Shown in pieces: positions 8,605-17,022 of a DNA stretch of 64,000 bases. The stretch is from JACCYI01 sp963828075 (lineage in GTDB: Bacteria; Actinomycetota; Thermoleophilia; Solirubrobacterales; Solirubrobacteraceae), in assembly GCA_963828075.1 (NCBI GenBank), contig CAWHDH010000021.1, positions 3,224,001-3,288,000 of the forward strand. Direction: 5' to 3'. Both the position numbers and the translations under genes were made by a program. Position 1 is the stretch's first letter. Each line of letters starts with the position of its first letter. The notes below the pieces were generated by a model. It saw only the letters and a list, made by a program, of their open reading frames with translations, was not told where the DNA came from and searched no databases.

Positions 8605-9270
8605 ATGGACCCGATCGTCTGGATCGCCGAGGAGGTCGAGCGCTGCGACGACGGGACGTACCTGCTCGGCACGTTCCACGGTCACCTCGACGATGGCGCC
8701 GCGCCTCCTGAGGAGTTCGCGGGGCTGACCGTCGACGAGGCGATCGCCTGGGGCCGCGCTCGGGCCCGCCGCGTGCAAGTACGGCTGGGATCCGGCGGCT
8801 ATCACTCGGCGGGTGTCGAGCCGTCGCCCGGGTGCCCTCCGTGGCCGCCCGCTGACCTGCCGCCACTCGTCCGGCGGCGGACGCCGGAGCAAGCGTGGAA
8901 GGACCGGAGCGAGGCGGACTCGCCGATCGAGTGGGCGGTCGACGTGTGGCTGACCCCTTCGCGGCTGGATCCGGCGGAGCTGCCGAGCATGGACCGTGCG
9001 GTCGCGGCGGCGGCGCGCTCGGCCGGCGCGTCGGGCTGGGATCGAGCGGAGCTCGACGGCCACCTGGCAGACATCGAGGCCGCGCGTCGCAAGGCGGGTC
9101 CGGACGAGGACGTCGGGTGGTTCTCCTACCACCGGCCGGCGTATCGCGTGCGGCTCCAGGTCGGTGCGGCGACGCACGCGAGAGCCATCGCCGAAGTCCT
9201 CCGGCGCTACCCGCCGCCCGACGGCTTGGCCGTCTCGGCGACCGCCGCGCCGGCGCCGGCCGGCCGATAG
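8605..9270 (+). CDS. Hypothetical protein
   Basis: 221 residues, no signal peptide or membrane segment, and no family recognised. It is acidic and Trp-rich for its size (WIAEEVERCDDGTYLLGTFH, WKDRSEAD, GWFSYHRPAYRVRLQVG). The segment LTVDEAIAWGRARARRVQVR suggests an alpha/beta region near residue 50. It starts directly behind a -10 box. Codon use matches its neighbours, which supports a real gene. Function not assigned. Confidence 0.65.
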   Translation: MDPIVWIAEEVERCDDGTYLLGTFHGHLDDGAAPPEEFAGLTVDEAIAWGRARARRVQVRLGSGGYHSAGVEPSPGCPPWPPADLPPLVRRRTPEQAWKDRSEADSPIEWAVDVWLTPSRLDPAELPSMDRAVAAAARSAGASGWDRAELDGHLADIEAARRKAGPDEDVGWFSYHRPAYRVRLQVGAATHARAIAEVLRRYPPPDGLAVSATAAPAPAGR

Positions 9271-9306
9271 CCGCGGGACTCCGGCTCAGCCACGGGGCGG
9301 CCTGGG

Positions 9307-9312
9307 TAACCT
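9307..9312 (+). promoter_or_regulatory. -10 box TAACCT before ATG 9320
   Basis: TAACCT ends seven bases before the ATG of the DUF4395 gene, compatible with a leaderless transcript covering 9320-12892. Confidence 0.5.
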
Positions 9313-9319
9313 CGCTCGA

Positions 9320-9811
9320 ATGTTCTCCTTCCCGCGCACGGTCAACGAGAAGGCGGCCCGGGTGGTGGCGGCCGGGGTGATGGTGGCGGGGATCGTCACC
9401 CTCGTCACCGGCTGGTACTGGATCCTCGCGGTGCTCGCCTACGGCTTCGGCGCGCGGGTGCTCGCCGGGCCGACGTTCAGCCCCCTCGCGCAACTCGCGA
9501 CGAAGGTGATCGCGCCGCGGCTCGGGGAGCCCAAGACCGTCTCCGGCCCGCCGAAGCGCTTCGCGCAGGCGATGGGCTTCGCGATGACGACGACCGCCGC
9601 GATCCTCGCGCTCGGCTTCGGTGAGACCGGCGCCGCCGACGTGCTGCTCGTGGCCCTGATCGCCGCCGCCGGCCTCGAGTCGATCCTCGCGTTCTGCGTG
9701 GGCTGCCAGATCTTCGGCCTGCTGATGCGCGCGGGGGTCATCCCGGACGAGATCTGCGCCGAGTGCGCGGACATCTGGTCGCGCCCGGGCATGGCGCGCC
9801 CCGGCACGTGA
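9320..9811 (+). CDS. DUF4395 membrane protein
   Basis: 163 residues with four predicted membrane segments (VVAAGVMVAGIVTLVTGWYW, ILAVLAYGFGARVLAG, AMTTTAAILALGFG, VLLVALIAAAGLESILAFCV). Conserved cysteines follow in CVGCQIF and in IPDEICAECADIW, the pattern of DUF4395 proteins, which sometimes accompany thiol-redox proteins. Its stop TGA overlaps the GTG start of the E1-like gene in a GTGA, so the two are probably translationally coupled. The function is unknown. Confidence 0.8.
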   Translation: MFSFPRTVNEKAARVVAAGVMVAGIVTLVTGWYWILAVLAYGFGARVLAGPTFSPLAQLATKVIAPRLGEPKTVSGPPKRFAQAMGFAMTTTAAILALGFGETGAADVLLVALIAAAGLESILAFCVGCQIFGLLMRAGVIPDEICAECADIWSRPGMARPGT

Positions 9812-12111
9812 CCGACGGGCCCGATCCCGACCTGCTGCGCCGCGTCGAGCGGCGCGTGCTGTGGCTGGCGATCGCGATGGTCCATCACGCCAACCGCGTC
9901 CGGCCCACGCCCTCGGGGGTGAAGGTCGGCGGCCACCAGGCGTCGAGCGCGTCGATGGTCTCGCTGATGACCGCGCTGTGGTTCGCGCACCTCGAGCCGC
10001 CGGATCGCGTGAGCGTCAAGCCGCACGCCTCGCCGGTCCTGCACGCGATCAACTTCCTGCTCGGCCGCCTGGACGCGCCGTGGCTCGAGACGCTGCGTGA
10101 GTACGGCGGCCTGCAGTCCTACCCGTCGCGGACCAAGGACCCGGATCCTGTGGACTACTCGACCGGCTCGGTCGGGCTCGGCGCGACGGCGCCGATCTGG
10201 GGCGCGCTCGCGCACCGCTACGTCGCTGGGCACTTCGACGTCCCGGTCGGCGGGCGCCAGATCGCGCTGATCGGCGACGCCGAGCTCGACGAGGGGGCGT
10301 GCTGGGAGGCGATCGTCGACCCGATGGTCGCCCACCTCGGCGAGGTGATGTGGGTCGTCGACCTCAACCGCCAGTCGCTCGACCGCGTCGTGCCCGACAT
10401 CGCCGCGGGCCGGTTGGCCGGCATGTTCGAGGCGGCCGGCTGGCATGTCGAGTCGGTGAAGTACGGGGGCCGGCTGCGGCGGCTGTTCGAGCGCGACGGC
10501 GGCGCGGCGCTGCGCGCGCGGATCGACGCGATGGCCAACGAGGAGTACCAGCGGCTGCTGCGCGCCGACGCCGCCGATCTGCGCGAGCGCCTGCCGGGAG
10601 GCGACGCAGGGCTCGAGCGCCTGGTCGGCGACCTCGAGGACTCAGAGCTGCTGGAGGCGTTCCGCGACCTCGGCGGCCACGATCCTGACGCGCTGCTCGC
10701 CGCGTACCGGGCCGCCGACGCGGTCCACGACCGCCCCAGCGTCGTCTTCGCCTACACGATCAAGGGCTGGTCGCTGCCGACCGAAGGCCATCCGGCCAAC
10801 CACTCGGCGCTGCTGAACCCGGAGCAGTACGCCGAGCTCGCCGCCGAGCTCGGCACCGACCCGGACGAGCCGTGGCAGCGGTTCGATGCCGGCTCGCCCG
10901 AGGCCGAGCTGTGCACCGCGGTGGGCGCGCGGCTCGGGCGCCCGGAGCCGCACTGGGTCACCGATCCGCCCGCAGTGCCCGAGGCCCTCGGGCGCGACCA
11001 CGGGCAGGGGCGTGCGTCCACGCAGCAGGCGCTCGGGCGCTTCTTCGCCGACCTGGCTCGCGAGGCGCCGGAGGTGGCCAAGCGCGTCGTGACCGTGTCG
11101 CCCGACGTCGGCACCTCGACCAACCTCGGCGGCTGGATCAACCGGGCGGGGATCTGGTCGCTCGGCGAGCGGATCGACTGGTTCGCCGACGACACGGACA
11201 CGCTCGTCCGCTGGCGAGAGACCGACCACGGCCAGCACATCGAGCTGGGCATCGCCGAGGTCAACCTCGTCGGGCTGCTCGGGGAGCTCGGGGCGACGTG
11301 GTCGCGCCAGGGCCAGCCGCTGCTCCCGGTCGGGACGATCTATGACCCGTTCCTCGCCCGCGCGCTGGAGCCGTGGTCGTTCGGGATCTACGCGGGCGGC
11401 CAGTCGATCCTGGTCGGAACGCCGAGCGGGGTGTCCCTGGGGCCGGAGGGCGGGGCGCACCAGTCGGTGACGACGCCGTCGATCGGGATCGAGCAGCCTG
11501 GCTGCATCGCCTGGGAGCCCGCGTTCGGGCAGGACCTCGAGTGGGCGTTCCTGCACGCGCTGTCGCGCCTCGGCCGTCCGGACGGCACCAGCGCCTACTT
11601 CCGCCTCTCGACGCGGCCGGTCGACCAGCGGCTCGCCGCGCTGCCCGACGACCCCGCCGCGCGCGCGACCCGGCGGCGGCACGTGCTGGGCGGCGGCTTC
11701 AGGCTGCGCGCGGCGGACGATGCGCGGCTCGCGATCGTCGCCATGGGCGCGATGCTGCCCGAGGCGTGCGAGGCGGCCGACGTGCTCGCCGCGGAGGCCG
11801 GCGTGACCGCCGAGGTGATCTGCGTGACGAGCGCCGACCTGCTCTTCCGCGCGTTCCAGGCGCGCGCCGGGCTGGGGGAGGGCGAGCCGGCGATCCTCGA
11901 CGAGCTGTTCCCGCGTCCGTTGCCGCTGGTGACGCTGCTCGACGGCCACCCGCACACGCTCGCGTTCCTGGCATCGGTCCGGTCTGTCCCGGTCGCGTGC
12001 CTCGGCGTGCAGCGCTTCGGCCAGTCCGGCGACCTCGCCGAGCTCTACGAGCATCACCAGATCGACGCCGAGTCGGTCGTCGGCGCCGCCCTCGACCTGC
12101 TGGACGTGTAG
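9808..12111 (+). CDS. AceE-like pyruvate dehydrogenase E1 / transketolase-family protein
   Basis: 767 residues from a GTG overlapping the previous stop. The thiamine diphosphate motif is GDAELDEGACWEAI through VVDLNRQSLD, where the GDxE and N-x-Q-x-L-D arrangement is that of homodimeric AceE rather than classical transketolase. The central pyrimidine-binding domain includes FFADLAREAPEVAKRVVTVS through GTSTNLGGWINR and the conserved Glu in HIELGIAEVNLVGLLGELG. A C-terminal transketolase-type domain follows. AceE proteins are usually near 890 residues, so this is a shorter variant. It probably decarboxylates pyruvate or another 2-oxo acid. No E2/E3 genes are adjacent. Confidence 0.8.
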   Translation: MTDGPDPDLLRRVERRVLWLAIAMVHHANRVRPTPSGVKVGGHQASSASMVSLMTALWFAHLEPPDRVSVKPHASPVLHAINFLLGRLDAPWLETLREYGGLQSYPSRTKDPDPVDYSTGSVGLGATAPIWGALAHRYVAGHFDVPVGGRQIALIGDAELDEGACWEAIVDPMVAHLGEVMWVVDLNRQSLDRVVPDIAAGRLAGMFEAAGWHVESVKYGGRLRRLFERDGGAALRARIDAMANEEYQRLLRADAADLRERLPGGDAGLERLVGDLEDSELLEAFRDLGGHDPDALLAAYRAADAVHDRPSVVFAYTIKGWSLPTEGHPANHSALLNPEQYAELAAELGTDPDEPWQRFDAGSPEAELCTAVGARLGRPEPHWVTDPPAVPEALGRDHGQGRASTQQALGRFFADLAREAPEVAKRVVTVSPDVGTSTNLGGWINRAGIWSLGERIDWFADDTDTLVRWRETDHGQHIELGIAEVNLVGLLGELGATWSRQGQPLLPVGTIYDPFLARALEPWSFGIYAGGQSILVGTPSGVSLGPEGGAHQSVTTPSIGIEQPGCIAWEPAFGQDLEWAFLHALSRLGRPDGTSAYFRLSTRPVDQRLAALPDDPAARATRRRHVLGGGFRLRAADDARLAIVAMGAMLPEACEAADVLAAEAGVTAEVICVTSADLLFRAFQARAGLGEGEPAILDELFPRPLPLVTLLDGHPHTLAFLASVRSVPVACLGVQRFGQSGDLAELYEHHQIDAESVVGAALDLLDV

Positions 12112-12115
12112 CCGC

Positions 12116-12892
12116 GTGCTCCGCGCACGCCGCGTCGGGGAGGGCCCGCCGGTCGTGCTCCTTCACCCGGGGCCGGGGCTCGACGGCTCGATCTTCCTCC
12201 CGTTCCTGGCGCCGCTCGCGGCGTCGCACGAGCTGATCGCGCTCGACCTCCACAGCGACGACCCGACGCCGCCCGACGGGCTCGCGGCGATCACCGCGGC
12301 TGTGCGCGAAACGGTCATCGCGTTGGGGCTGGAGGACTACACGCTGCTCGGCCACTCGTTCGGCGGGTTCGTCGCCCTGCAGCACGCCGTTCGCTACCCG
12401 GGCCACGCCGCGCGGCTCGTGGTCTCCGCGTCGGTCGCCGACGAGCGCGTCTTCGAGCACGTCGGCGCGAGCATCGAGGCATTCGCCTCGCCGTCGGTCG
12501 AGGCCGCCTTCGAGCGCGAGGGGTCGGTCTCGACCCAGGAGGAGGCGCTCTCGATCTGGATCGACCAGGTCCCGTTCTTCGTCGCCGAGCCGGGCGGCGC
12601 CGGCGAGGCGGCGTTCGTCGACGCGCTCCGCGGCGTCGAGTTCTCGGTCGCGGCGATGCGGCACGACGACTACGGCGACCACGACGTCATGGGCTCGCTC
12701 GGCGAGGTCGCCGTGCCGGCGCTTGTGCTCGCCGGGGCGAAGGACCGGATGATGCCCCCGGAGTACGTCGGCGCGATCGCCGAGGCGATCCCCGGGGCCG
12801 AGCTCGTGGTCTTCGAGAACGCCGGCCACTTCGCGTTCGCCGAGTGCCCGGACGAGTACCTCTCCGCGCTCGGCGGCTGGCTCGCGCGCTAG
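12116..12892 (+). CDS. Alpha/beta hydrolase
   Basis: 258 residues. It has the oxyanion segment VVLLHPGPGLDGSIF, the nucleophile elbow GHSFGGFVALQHA, the acid in VLAGAKDRMMPPEY and the histidine in FENAGHFAFAECPDEY, giving a complete Ser-Asp-His triad. It starts at a GTG four bases after the E1-like gene and is therefore probably cotranscribed with it. The substrate is unknown. Family members include peptidases, esterases and lactonases. Confidence 0.85.
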   Translation: MLRARRVGEGPPVVLLHPGPGLDGSIFLPFLAPLAASHELIALDLHSDDPTPPDGLAAITAAVRETVIALGLEDYTLLGHSFGGFVALQHAVRYPGHAARLVVSASVADERVFEHVGASIEAFASPSVEAAFEREGSVSTQEEALSIWIDQVPFFVAEPGGAGEAAFVDALRGVEFSVAAMRHDDYGDHDVMGSLGEVAVPALVLAGAKDRMMPPEYVGAIAEAIPGAELVVFENAGHFAFAECPDEYLSALGGWLAR

Positions 12893-12894
12893 AC

Positions 12895-13920
12895 CTACCC
12901 CCGCACCAGCCCTTCCCGCCTCGCCGCGGCCACGGTCTGCACCAGCGTCTCGCGCGACGGGTGCTCCGGGCGCCAGTCGAGCCCCTGCTTGGCACGGCGG
13001 GTGTCCATCACCACGGGCTCCAGGAAGGCGTTGATCCACTGGGCCTGGGCGGGCATGAACGGCGTGCGCTTGACGAGCTCGGCGGTCGCCTCGACGGCGG
13101 CCGAGGGGATCTTCAGCGCGTACCAGCCGAGCTCGTTGGCGAGCTCGGAGACGGTGATCGTCCCGTCCCCGGCGAGGTTGTAGATGCCGGGCTTGCCCTG
13201 GCCGGTCACGGCGGCGACCAGCGCGGAGGCGACGTCGTCCTGGTGGACGAGTTGAAATGGGATGCCGTGGTCCGGGATGACCGGCTTGATGACCGGCGCC
13301 GCGCCGAGCAGCGAACGCAGTGGCCCCGGCAGCTTCTCGGCCGCCTGGACGTACGGGATCAGCTCGATCAGCGTCAGCGCGTCGGGTCCGGCGACGATGC
13401 ACGGGCGGAACACGTAGGAGTCCTTGCCCGAGCCGCGCACCGCCTGCTCCAGCACGCCTTCGAGCTCGGCCTTCTGGGCGGAGTAGTAGTGCGCGTCGGT
13501 GCCGCGCGGCTCGACGTTCTCGGTCAGCGGCTGCGGGTTGTCGGCGTGGAACCCGTACGCCGCGACGCTCGACGTGTAGACGATCCGCTTGACCTTCTCC
13601 GCCGCCGCGGCCGCCTCGAAGACGTTGCCCGAGCCCGTCAGGTTGATGGTGCGGGTGTCGTCGATCCCGCCGAGGATGATGAAGGCGAGGTGCACGACGA
13701 CGTCGGCGTCGGCGACGAGCGCGTCGACCGCCTCGCGATCGAGGACATCGCCCTGGCGGTACTCCGTCTTGTTCGCGCCGATCGAGGCTGGATCGAACGG
13801 CCGGCGGGCCATGCCGAGCACCTTCTCGACGGACGGCTCGCGGTCCAGCGCGCGCAGGAAGGCCTTTCCGATGTCACCGGTCGGGCCGGTGACGGCAACG
13901 GTCAACTTTGCTGGTGGCAT
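12895..13920 (-). CDS. NAD-dependent epimerase/dehydratase (extended SDR)
   Basis: 341 residues. The Rossmann start VAVTGPTGDIGKAFLRAL carries the extended-SDR GxxGxxG. VVVHLAFIILGG marks the adenine site. The active-site pair appears as YTSSVAAYGFHADN with YYSAQKAELEGVL (YxxxK). It lies 9 bases behind the NUDIX gene on the same strand, so the two likely form an operon. The sugar or other substrate is not identifiable. It is convergent with the hydrolase, with only two bases between the stops. Confidence 0.85.
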   Translation of the reverse strand: MPPAKLTVAVTGPTGDIGKAFLRALDREPSVEKVLGMARRPFDPASIGANKTEYRQGDVLDREAVDALVADADVVVHLAFIILGGIDDTRTINLTGSGNVFEAAAAAEKVKRIVYTSSVAAYGFHADNPQPLTENVEPRGTDAHYYSAQKAELEGVLEQAVRGSGKDSYVFRPCIVAGPDALTLIELIPYVQAAEKLPGPLRSLLGAAPVIKPVIPDHGIPFQLVHQDDVASALVAAVTGQGKPGIYNLAGDGTITVSELANELGWYALKIPSAAVEATAELVKRTPFMPAQAQWINAFLEPVVMDTRRAKQGLDWRPEHPSRETLVQTVAAARREGLVRG

Positions 13921-13929
13921 GCGGGGTCC

Positions 13930-14571
13930 TTACCCCGCGGGAGCGTCCTCGTAGCCCGGTTCCCCCGGCAGGACGATGCGGGCGACCTCGCCGCTGAACA
14001 CGACGCGCGGCTCGATCGGCACCACCCGGCGCCCGCGCGCCCAGCCCAAAAGCTCGTCGGCCGACGCGAACACCTCGAGCTGCTGCAGCGTCTTGATGGT
14101 CGGGAAGACGAGCAGGATCTCGTCCGCCGCGAACGCCTGCAGCGCCCCGCGGGGCGTGAACCACCCGAGGTCGACGCACTCGTCGCCGTCGATGCGCGCG
14201 ACGGCGCCCTCGGGCAGCGTCGCCAGGAAGAAGTGGGTGTCGAAGCGGATCTTCACCTGGGCGGGCGTGATCCAGCGCGAGAACTTCACGAGCGCGGCGG
14301 GATCGTCGAGCGCGATGGCCGCCTCTTCGAGCACCTCCCGGACCCCGGCGAGGCGGTGCGCGGCGTCGCCCTCGCCCTCGTGCGCGTCGACCGCGCCGCC
14401 GGGGAACACCCACGCGCCGCCCATGAACCGCTGCGCGGGATTGCGGCGCACGAGCAGGACCTCGAGCGTGTCCGCCCCGCCGCGCGTGAGGATCACCGTC
14501 GCCGCCTGCCGGGGCACGGTCGCAGCGCCGTCGACGAGCTCCTCGCCGGGGCCTGGGCGGTCGACTTCCAC
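13930..14571 (-). CDS. NUDIX hydrolase
   Basis: 213 residues from a GTG at 14571. The Nudix box is recognisable but imperfect: GGAVDAHEGEGDAAHRLAGV followed by REVLEEAAI, giving the RE-x2-EE metal-binding part. Upstream, RRNPAQRFMGGAWVFPGG is the typical lead-in. The family cleaves nucleoside-diphosphate-X compounds, and the longer C-terminal half resembles the NUDT19/CoA-pyrophosphatase branch. It has its own start-proximal -10 box, back-to-back with the rubredoxin promoter. Confidence 0.85.
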   Translation of the reverse strand: MEVDRPGPGEELVDGAATVPRQAATVILTRGGADTLEVLLVRRNPAQRFMGGAWVFPGGAVDAHEGEGDAAHRLAGVREVLEEAAIALDDPAALVKFSRWITPAQVKIRFDTHFFLATLPEGAVARIDGDECVDLGWFTPRGALQAFAADEILLVFPTIKTLQQLEVFASADELLGWARGRRVVPIEPRVVFSGEVARIVLPGEPGYEDAPAG

Positions 14572-14578
14572 GCACTGG

Positions 14579-14584
14579 ACTCTA
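14579..14584 (-). promoter_or_regulatory. -10 box TAGAGT (minus strand) before GTG 14571
   Basis: Reads TAGAGT on the minus strand, ending seven bases before the NUDIX start codon. It lies two bases from the oppositely directed rubredoxin -10 box. Confidence 0.55.
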
Positions 14585-14586
14585 GG

Positions 14587-14592
14587 TACCCT
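14587..14592 (+). promoter_or_regulatory. -10 box TACCCT before ATG 14599
   Basis: TACCCT followed by GGCCGC and the rubredoxin ATG. The gap of six bases implies leaderless transcription. Confidence 0.5.
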
Positions 14593-14598
14593 GGCCGC

Positions 14599-14781
14599 AT
14601 GACCACGACGACGACGACACAGAAGTGGATCTGCGAGTCCTGCGGATTCATCTACGACCCCGCCGACGGCGACCCCGACGGCGGCATCCCCGCCGGCACC
14701 GCCTTCGAGGACATCCCCGCCGACTGGTTCTGCCCCGTGTGCGGCGCGCGCAAGGCCGACTTCGAGCTCTACGAGGACTAG
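14599..14781 (+). CDS. Rubredoxin
   Basis: 60 residues with the four iron ligands in two CxxC knuckles, C12/C15 (WICESCGFIYDP) and C45/C48 (WFCPVCGARKADFE), plus the conserved DPDGGIPAGTAFEDIP loop between them. It is a one-electron carrier. A six-threonine N-terminal run precedes the domain. No alkane hydroxylase lies nearby, so the redox partner is unknown. It is divergent from the NUDIX gene with only 27 bases between the start codons. Confidence 0.95.
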   Translation: MTTTTTTQKWICESCGFIYDPADGDPDGGIPAGTAFEDIPADWFCPVCGARKADFELYED

Positions 14782-14791
14782 GACTGAGACG

Positions 14792-15418
14792 ATGAGCGAA
14801 CCGCCCGCCCTCCGCGTGTCCGACCGCGAGCGCGAGGCGACGGTGACGCTCCTGCGCGAAGCCGCCGGTGAGGGAAGGCTGACGCTCGAGGAGCTCTCCG
14901 AGCGGGTGGAGCTCGCGTACGCGGCACGCGTCGGCACCGACCTCGCGGAGCTGACCGCCGACCTGCCGACCGGCCTGGCGACGCCGTCGTTCCCGGCGCC
15001 GGCGACCTGGAGCGCCCCGCCGGAGACGAAGCCCGACTGGGTCGTCGCGGTCATGAGCGGCGCCGACCGGCGCGGGCCCTGGCGGATGCGCCGCCTGACC
15101 AAGGTGGTCGCGGTGATGGGCGGATGCGAGCTCGACCTGCGCCAGGCGCAGCTGCCCGGCCCCGAGGTCGAGATCCTGGCGATCACGGTGATGGGCGGCA
15201 TCGACGTCATCGTTCCCGACGGCGTCGTGGTGGAGATGGGCGGCTTCGCGCTCATGGGCGCCAACGAGAACAGGGGATCCGACGCCGAGCCGCCGCCGCC
15301 CCCGGGCGCCCCGGTGGTGCGGGTCCGCGCCTATTCGCTGATGGGCGGGGTGGACGTGAAGCGCAAGCGCGCGCGTGAGGTCGTCGCCGAGAAGCTGCAC
15401 GCCTGGCGCGGGCACTGA
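14792..15418 (+). CDS. DUF1707 domain protein, probable membrane-stress related
   Basis: 208 residues. The N-terminus RVSDREREATVTLLREAAGE through RLTLEELSERVELAYAARV is a DUF1707 (SHOCT-like) domain of about 50 residues. The C-terminal half has repeated V-x-V-M-G-G motifs (VVAVMGGCELDL, ITVMGGIDVIVPDG, YSLMGGVDVK), resembling the beta-helical domain of LiaF/cell-wall-active antibiotic response proteins. It has no membrane segment of its own. It starts 10 bases behind rubredoxin and may share its transcript. Confidence 0.8.
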   Translation: MSEPPALRVSDREREATVTLLREAAGEGRLTLEELSERVELAYAARVGTDLAELTADLPTGLATPSFPAPATWSAPPETKPDWVVAVMSGADRRGPWRMRRLTKVVAVMGGCELDLRQAQLPGPEVEILAITVMGGIDVIVPDGVVVEMGGFALMGANENRGSDAEPPPPPGAPVVRVRAYSLMGGVDVKRKRAREVVAEKLHAWRGH

Positions 15419-15442
15419 CCGGGCGCGCCGCGGGCGACCTTG

Positions 15443-15448
15443 CATACT
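15443..15448 (+). promoter_or_regulatory. -10-like CATACT before ATG 15456
   Basis: CATACT ends seven bases before the ATG. The intervening GGAGG could also act as a ribosome binding site, so this case is mixed. Confidence 0.35.
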
Positions 15449-15455
15449 GGAGGCG

Positions 15456-17021
15456 ATGGCCTCCGCGACGACTCCGCCCGCGCCGATCAGCGCGCCCGCG
15501 CCCGACGCCGTCACCGAGGAGCGCCGGTCGCTCCCGCCGCTCGGGCTGCTGGTCTTCGTCGTCGGGATGTCGACGCTCGGCGCCGAGATCGCCGCGGCGC
15601 GGCTGATGGCCCCGTTCTTCGGCGCCTCGACGATCATCTGGGCCAACACGATCGCGATCGTGCTCGTCGCGCTGTCGATCGGCTACTGGTTCGGCGGGCG
15701 CCTTGCCGACCGCCACCCGCACCTGCACGGCCTGTGCGGGCTCGTGATGGCCGCCGCCGTCCTGCTCGGCCTCGTCCCGTTCGTGGCCGATCCCCTGCTC
15801 GGCCTCAGCGTGAAGGCGTTCGACACGATCGCGGTCGGCGCCTTCGCCGGGTCGCTGTTCGGCGTCCTCGCGCTCGTCGCGGTCCCGGTCCTGATGCTCG
15901 GGGCGGTCTCCCCGTGGGCGATCCGGCTCAAGGTCCACCGCGTCGAGGACAGCGGCGAGACCGCCGGGCGCCTCTACGCGATCTCCACCGTCGGGTCGCT
16001 GGTCGGGACCTTCCTCGCCGCGCTCGTGCTGATCCCGCTCGCCGGGACGCAGCGCACGTTCCTGTTCTTCGCATTCGTGCTGACGGTCGTCGCCGCGCTC
16101 GGCCTCGGGCGCCGCTATGCCGTCGTCCCCGTGCTCATGGCCGGCCTGCTCGCGCTGCCCGTCGGGGTCGTGAAGGGCGACGACGAGGGCCGCGTGATCC
16201 ACGAGGCCGAGACGACCCAGCAGTACGCGCGGGTGGTCGAGTACGACGACGGCGAGCGCACCCTCGAGCTCAACGAGGGGCAGGCCATCCACTCCGTCTA
16301 CCGGCCGGACACCGTCCTGACCGGCAACGTCTGGGACGGCTACCTGGTCGAGCCGATCGCCGCGCTCGGGCGCCCGCCGAAGACCATGGCGATCCTCGGC
16401 AACGGCGCCGGGACGACCGCGCGCGCCTATGGCAAGTACTTCCCCGGCACGGCGATCGACGGCGTCGAGATCGACGGCGAGCTGACCGACATCGGCCGCC
16501 GCTACTTCGACCTCAAGCCGCGCCGCGGGCTGCGGCTGTTCGCCGAGGACGCCCGGCCGTTCCTGCGCCGGATCGACCGCCGCTACGAGGCCATCCTCGT
16601 CGACGCCTACCGCCAGCCCTACATCCCGTTCTATCTGACCACGCGCGAGTTCTTCGAGCTGGCCCGCGACCGCCTCGCGCCGGGCGGCGTGGTGATCGTC
16701 AACGTCGGCCATCCAGAGGACTCCGACCAGCTCGAGCGGGTCCTCTCGGCGACCGCGGGGACGGTCTTCCCCCACTTGATGCGCGACCCGATCGAGAAGG
16801 TCAACACGCTGCTGATCGCCTCGCCGCAGCCCGTTTCCGCGGCCAAGCTCCGGGCCGCGGCACCGCGCCTGCCGGCCGAGGTCGCGGAGATCGCCTATGG
16901 CGCCGCGGCGCGCCTCGCCGCCCCGCTCGGGGGCGGCGACGTCTACACCGACGACCGCGCGCCGGTGGAGTGGCTCATCGACAAGTCGATCGTCTCCTAC
17001 GCCGCGGCCGAGGGCGACTGA
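15456..17021 (+). CDS. Fused membrane transporter-like / spermidine synthase-like protein
   Basis: 521 residues. The first 250 contain about seven to eight membrane segments (PLGLLVFVVGMSTLGAEIAA, TIIWANTIAIVLVALSIGYW and others), with the ARLMAPFFG segment typical of this family. The soluble C-terminal half is a spermidine-synthase-type Rossmann fold (MAILGNGAGTTARAYGKYFP, IDGVEIDGELTDIGRRYF, RLFAEDARPFLRRIDRRYEA, ILVDAYRQPYIPFYLTTREF). No separate polyamine genes are nearby. The reaction is uncertain and may not be spermidine synthesis. Confidence 0.85.
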   Translation: MASATTPPAPISAPAPDAVTEERRSLPPLGLLVFVVGMSTLGAEIAAARLMAPFFGASTIIWANTIAIVLVALSIGYWFGGRLADRHPHLHGLCGLVMAAAVLLGLVPFVADPLLGLSVKAFDTIAVGAFAGSLFGVLALVAVPVLMLGAVSPWAIRLKVHRVEDSGETAGRLYAISTVGSLVGTFLAALVLIPLAGTQRTFLFFAFVLTVVAALGLGRRYAVVPVLMAGLLALPVGVVKGDDEGRVIHEAETTQQYARVVEYDDGERTLELNEGQAIHSVYRPDTVLTGNVWDGYLVEPIAALGRPPKTMAILGNGAGTTARAYGKYFPGTAIDGVEIDGELTDIGRRYFDLKPRRGLRLFAEDARPFLRRIDRRYEAILVDAYRQPYIPFYLTTREFFELARDRLAPGGVVIVNVGHPEDSDQLERVLSATAGTVFPHLMRDPIEKVNTLLIASPQPVSAAKLRAAAPRLPAEVAEIAYGAAARLAAPLGGGDVYTDDRAPVEWLIDKSIVSYAAAEGD

Positions 17022-17022
17022 C

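Noticed and set aside
12844..14781. A 645-codon plus-strand frame across the epimerase, NUDIX and rubredoxin genes
   Set aside because: Only its last 60 codons (rubredoxin, from 14599) are real. The rest is the antisense shadow of two recognisable minus-strand enzymes.
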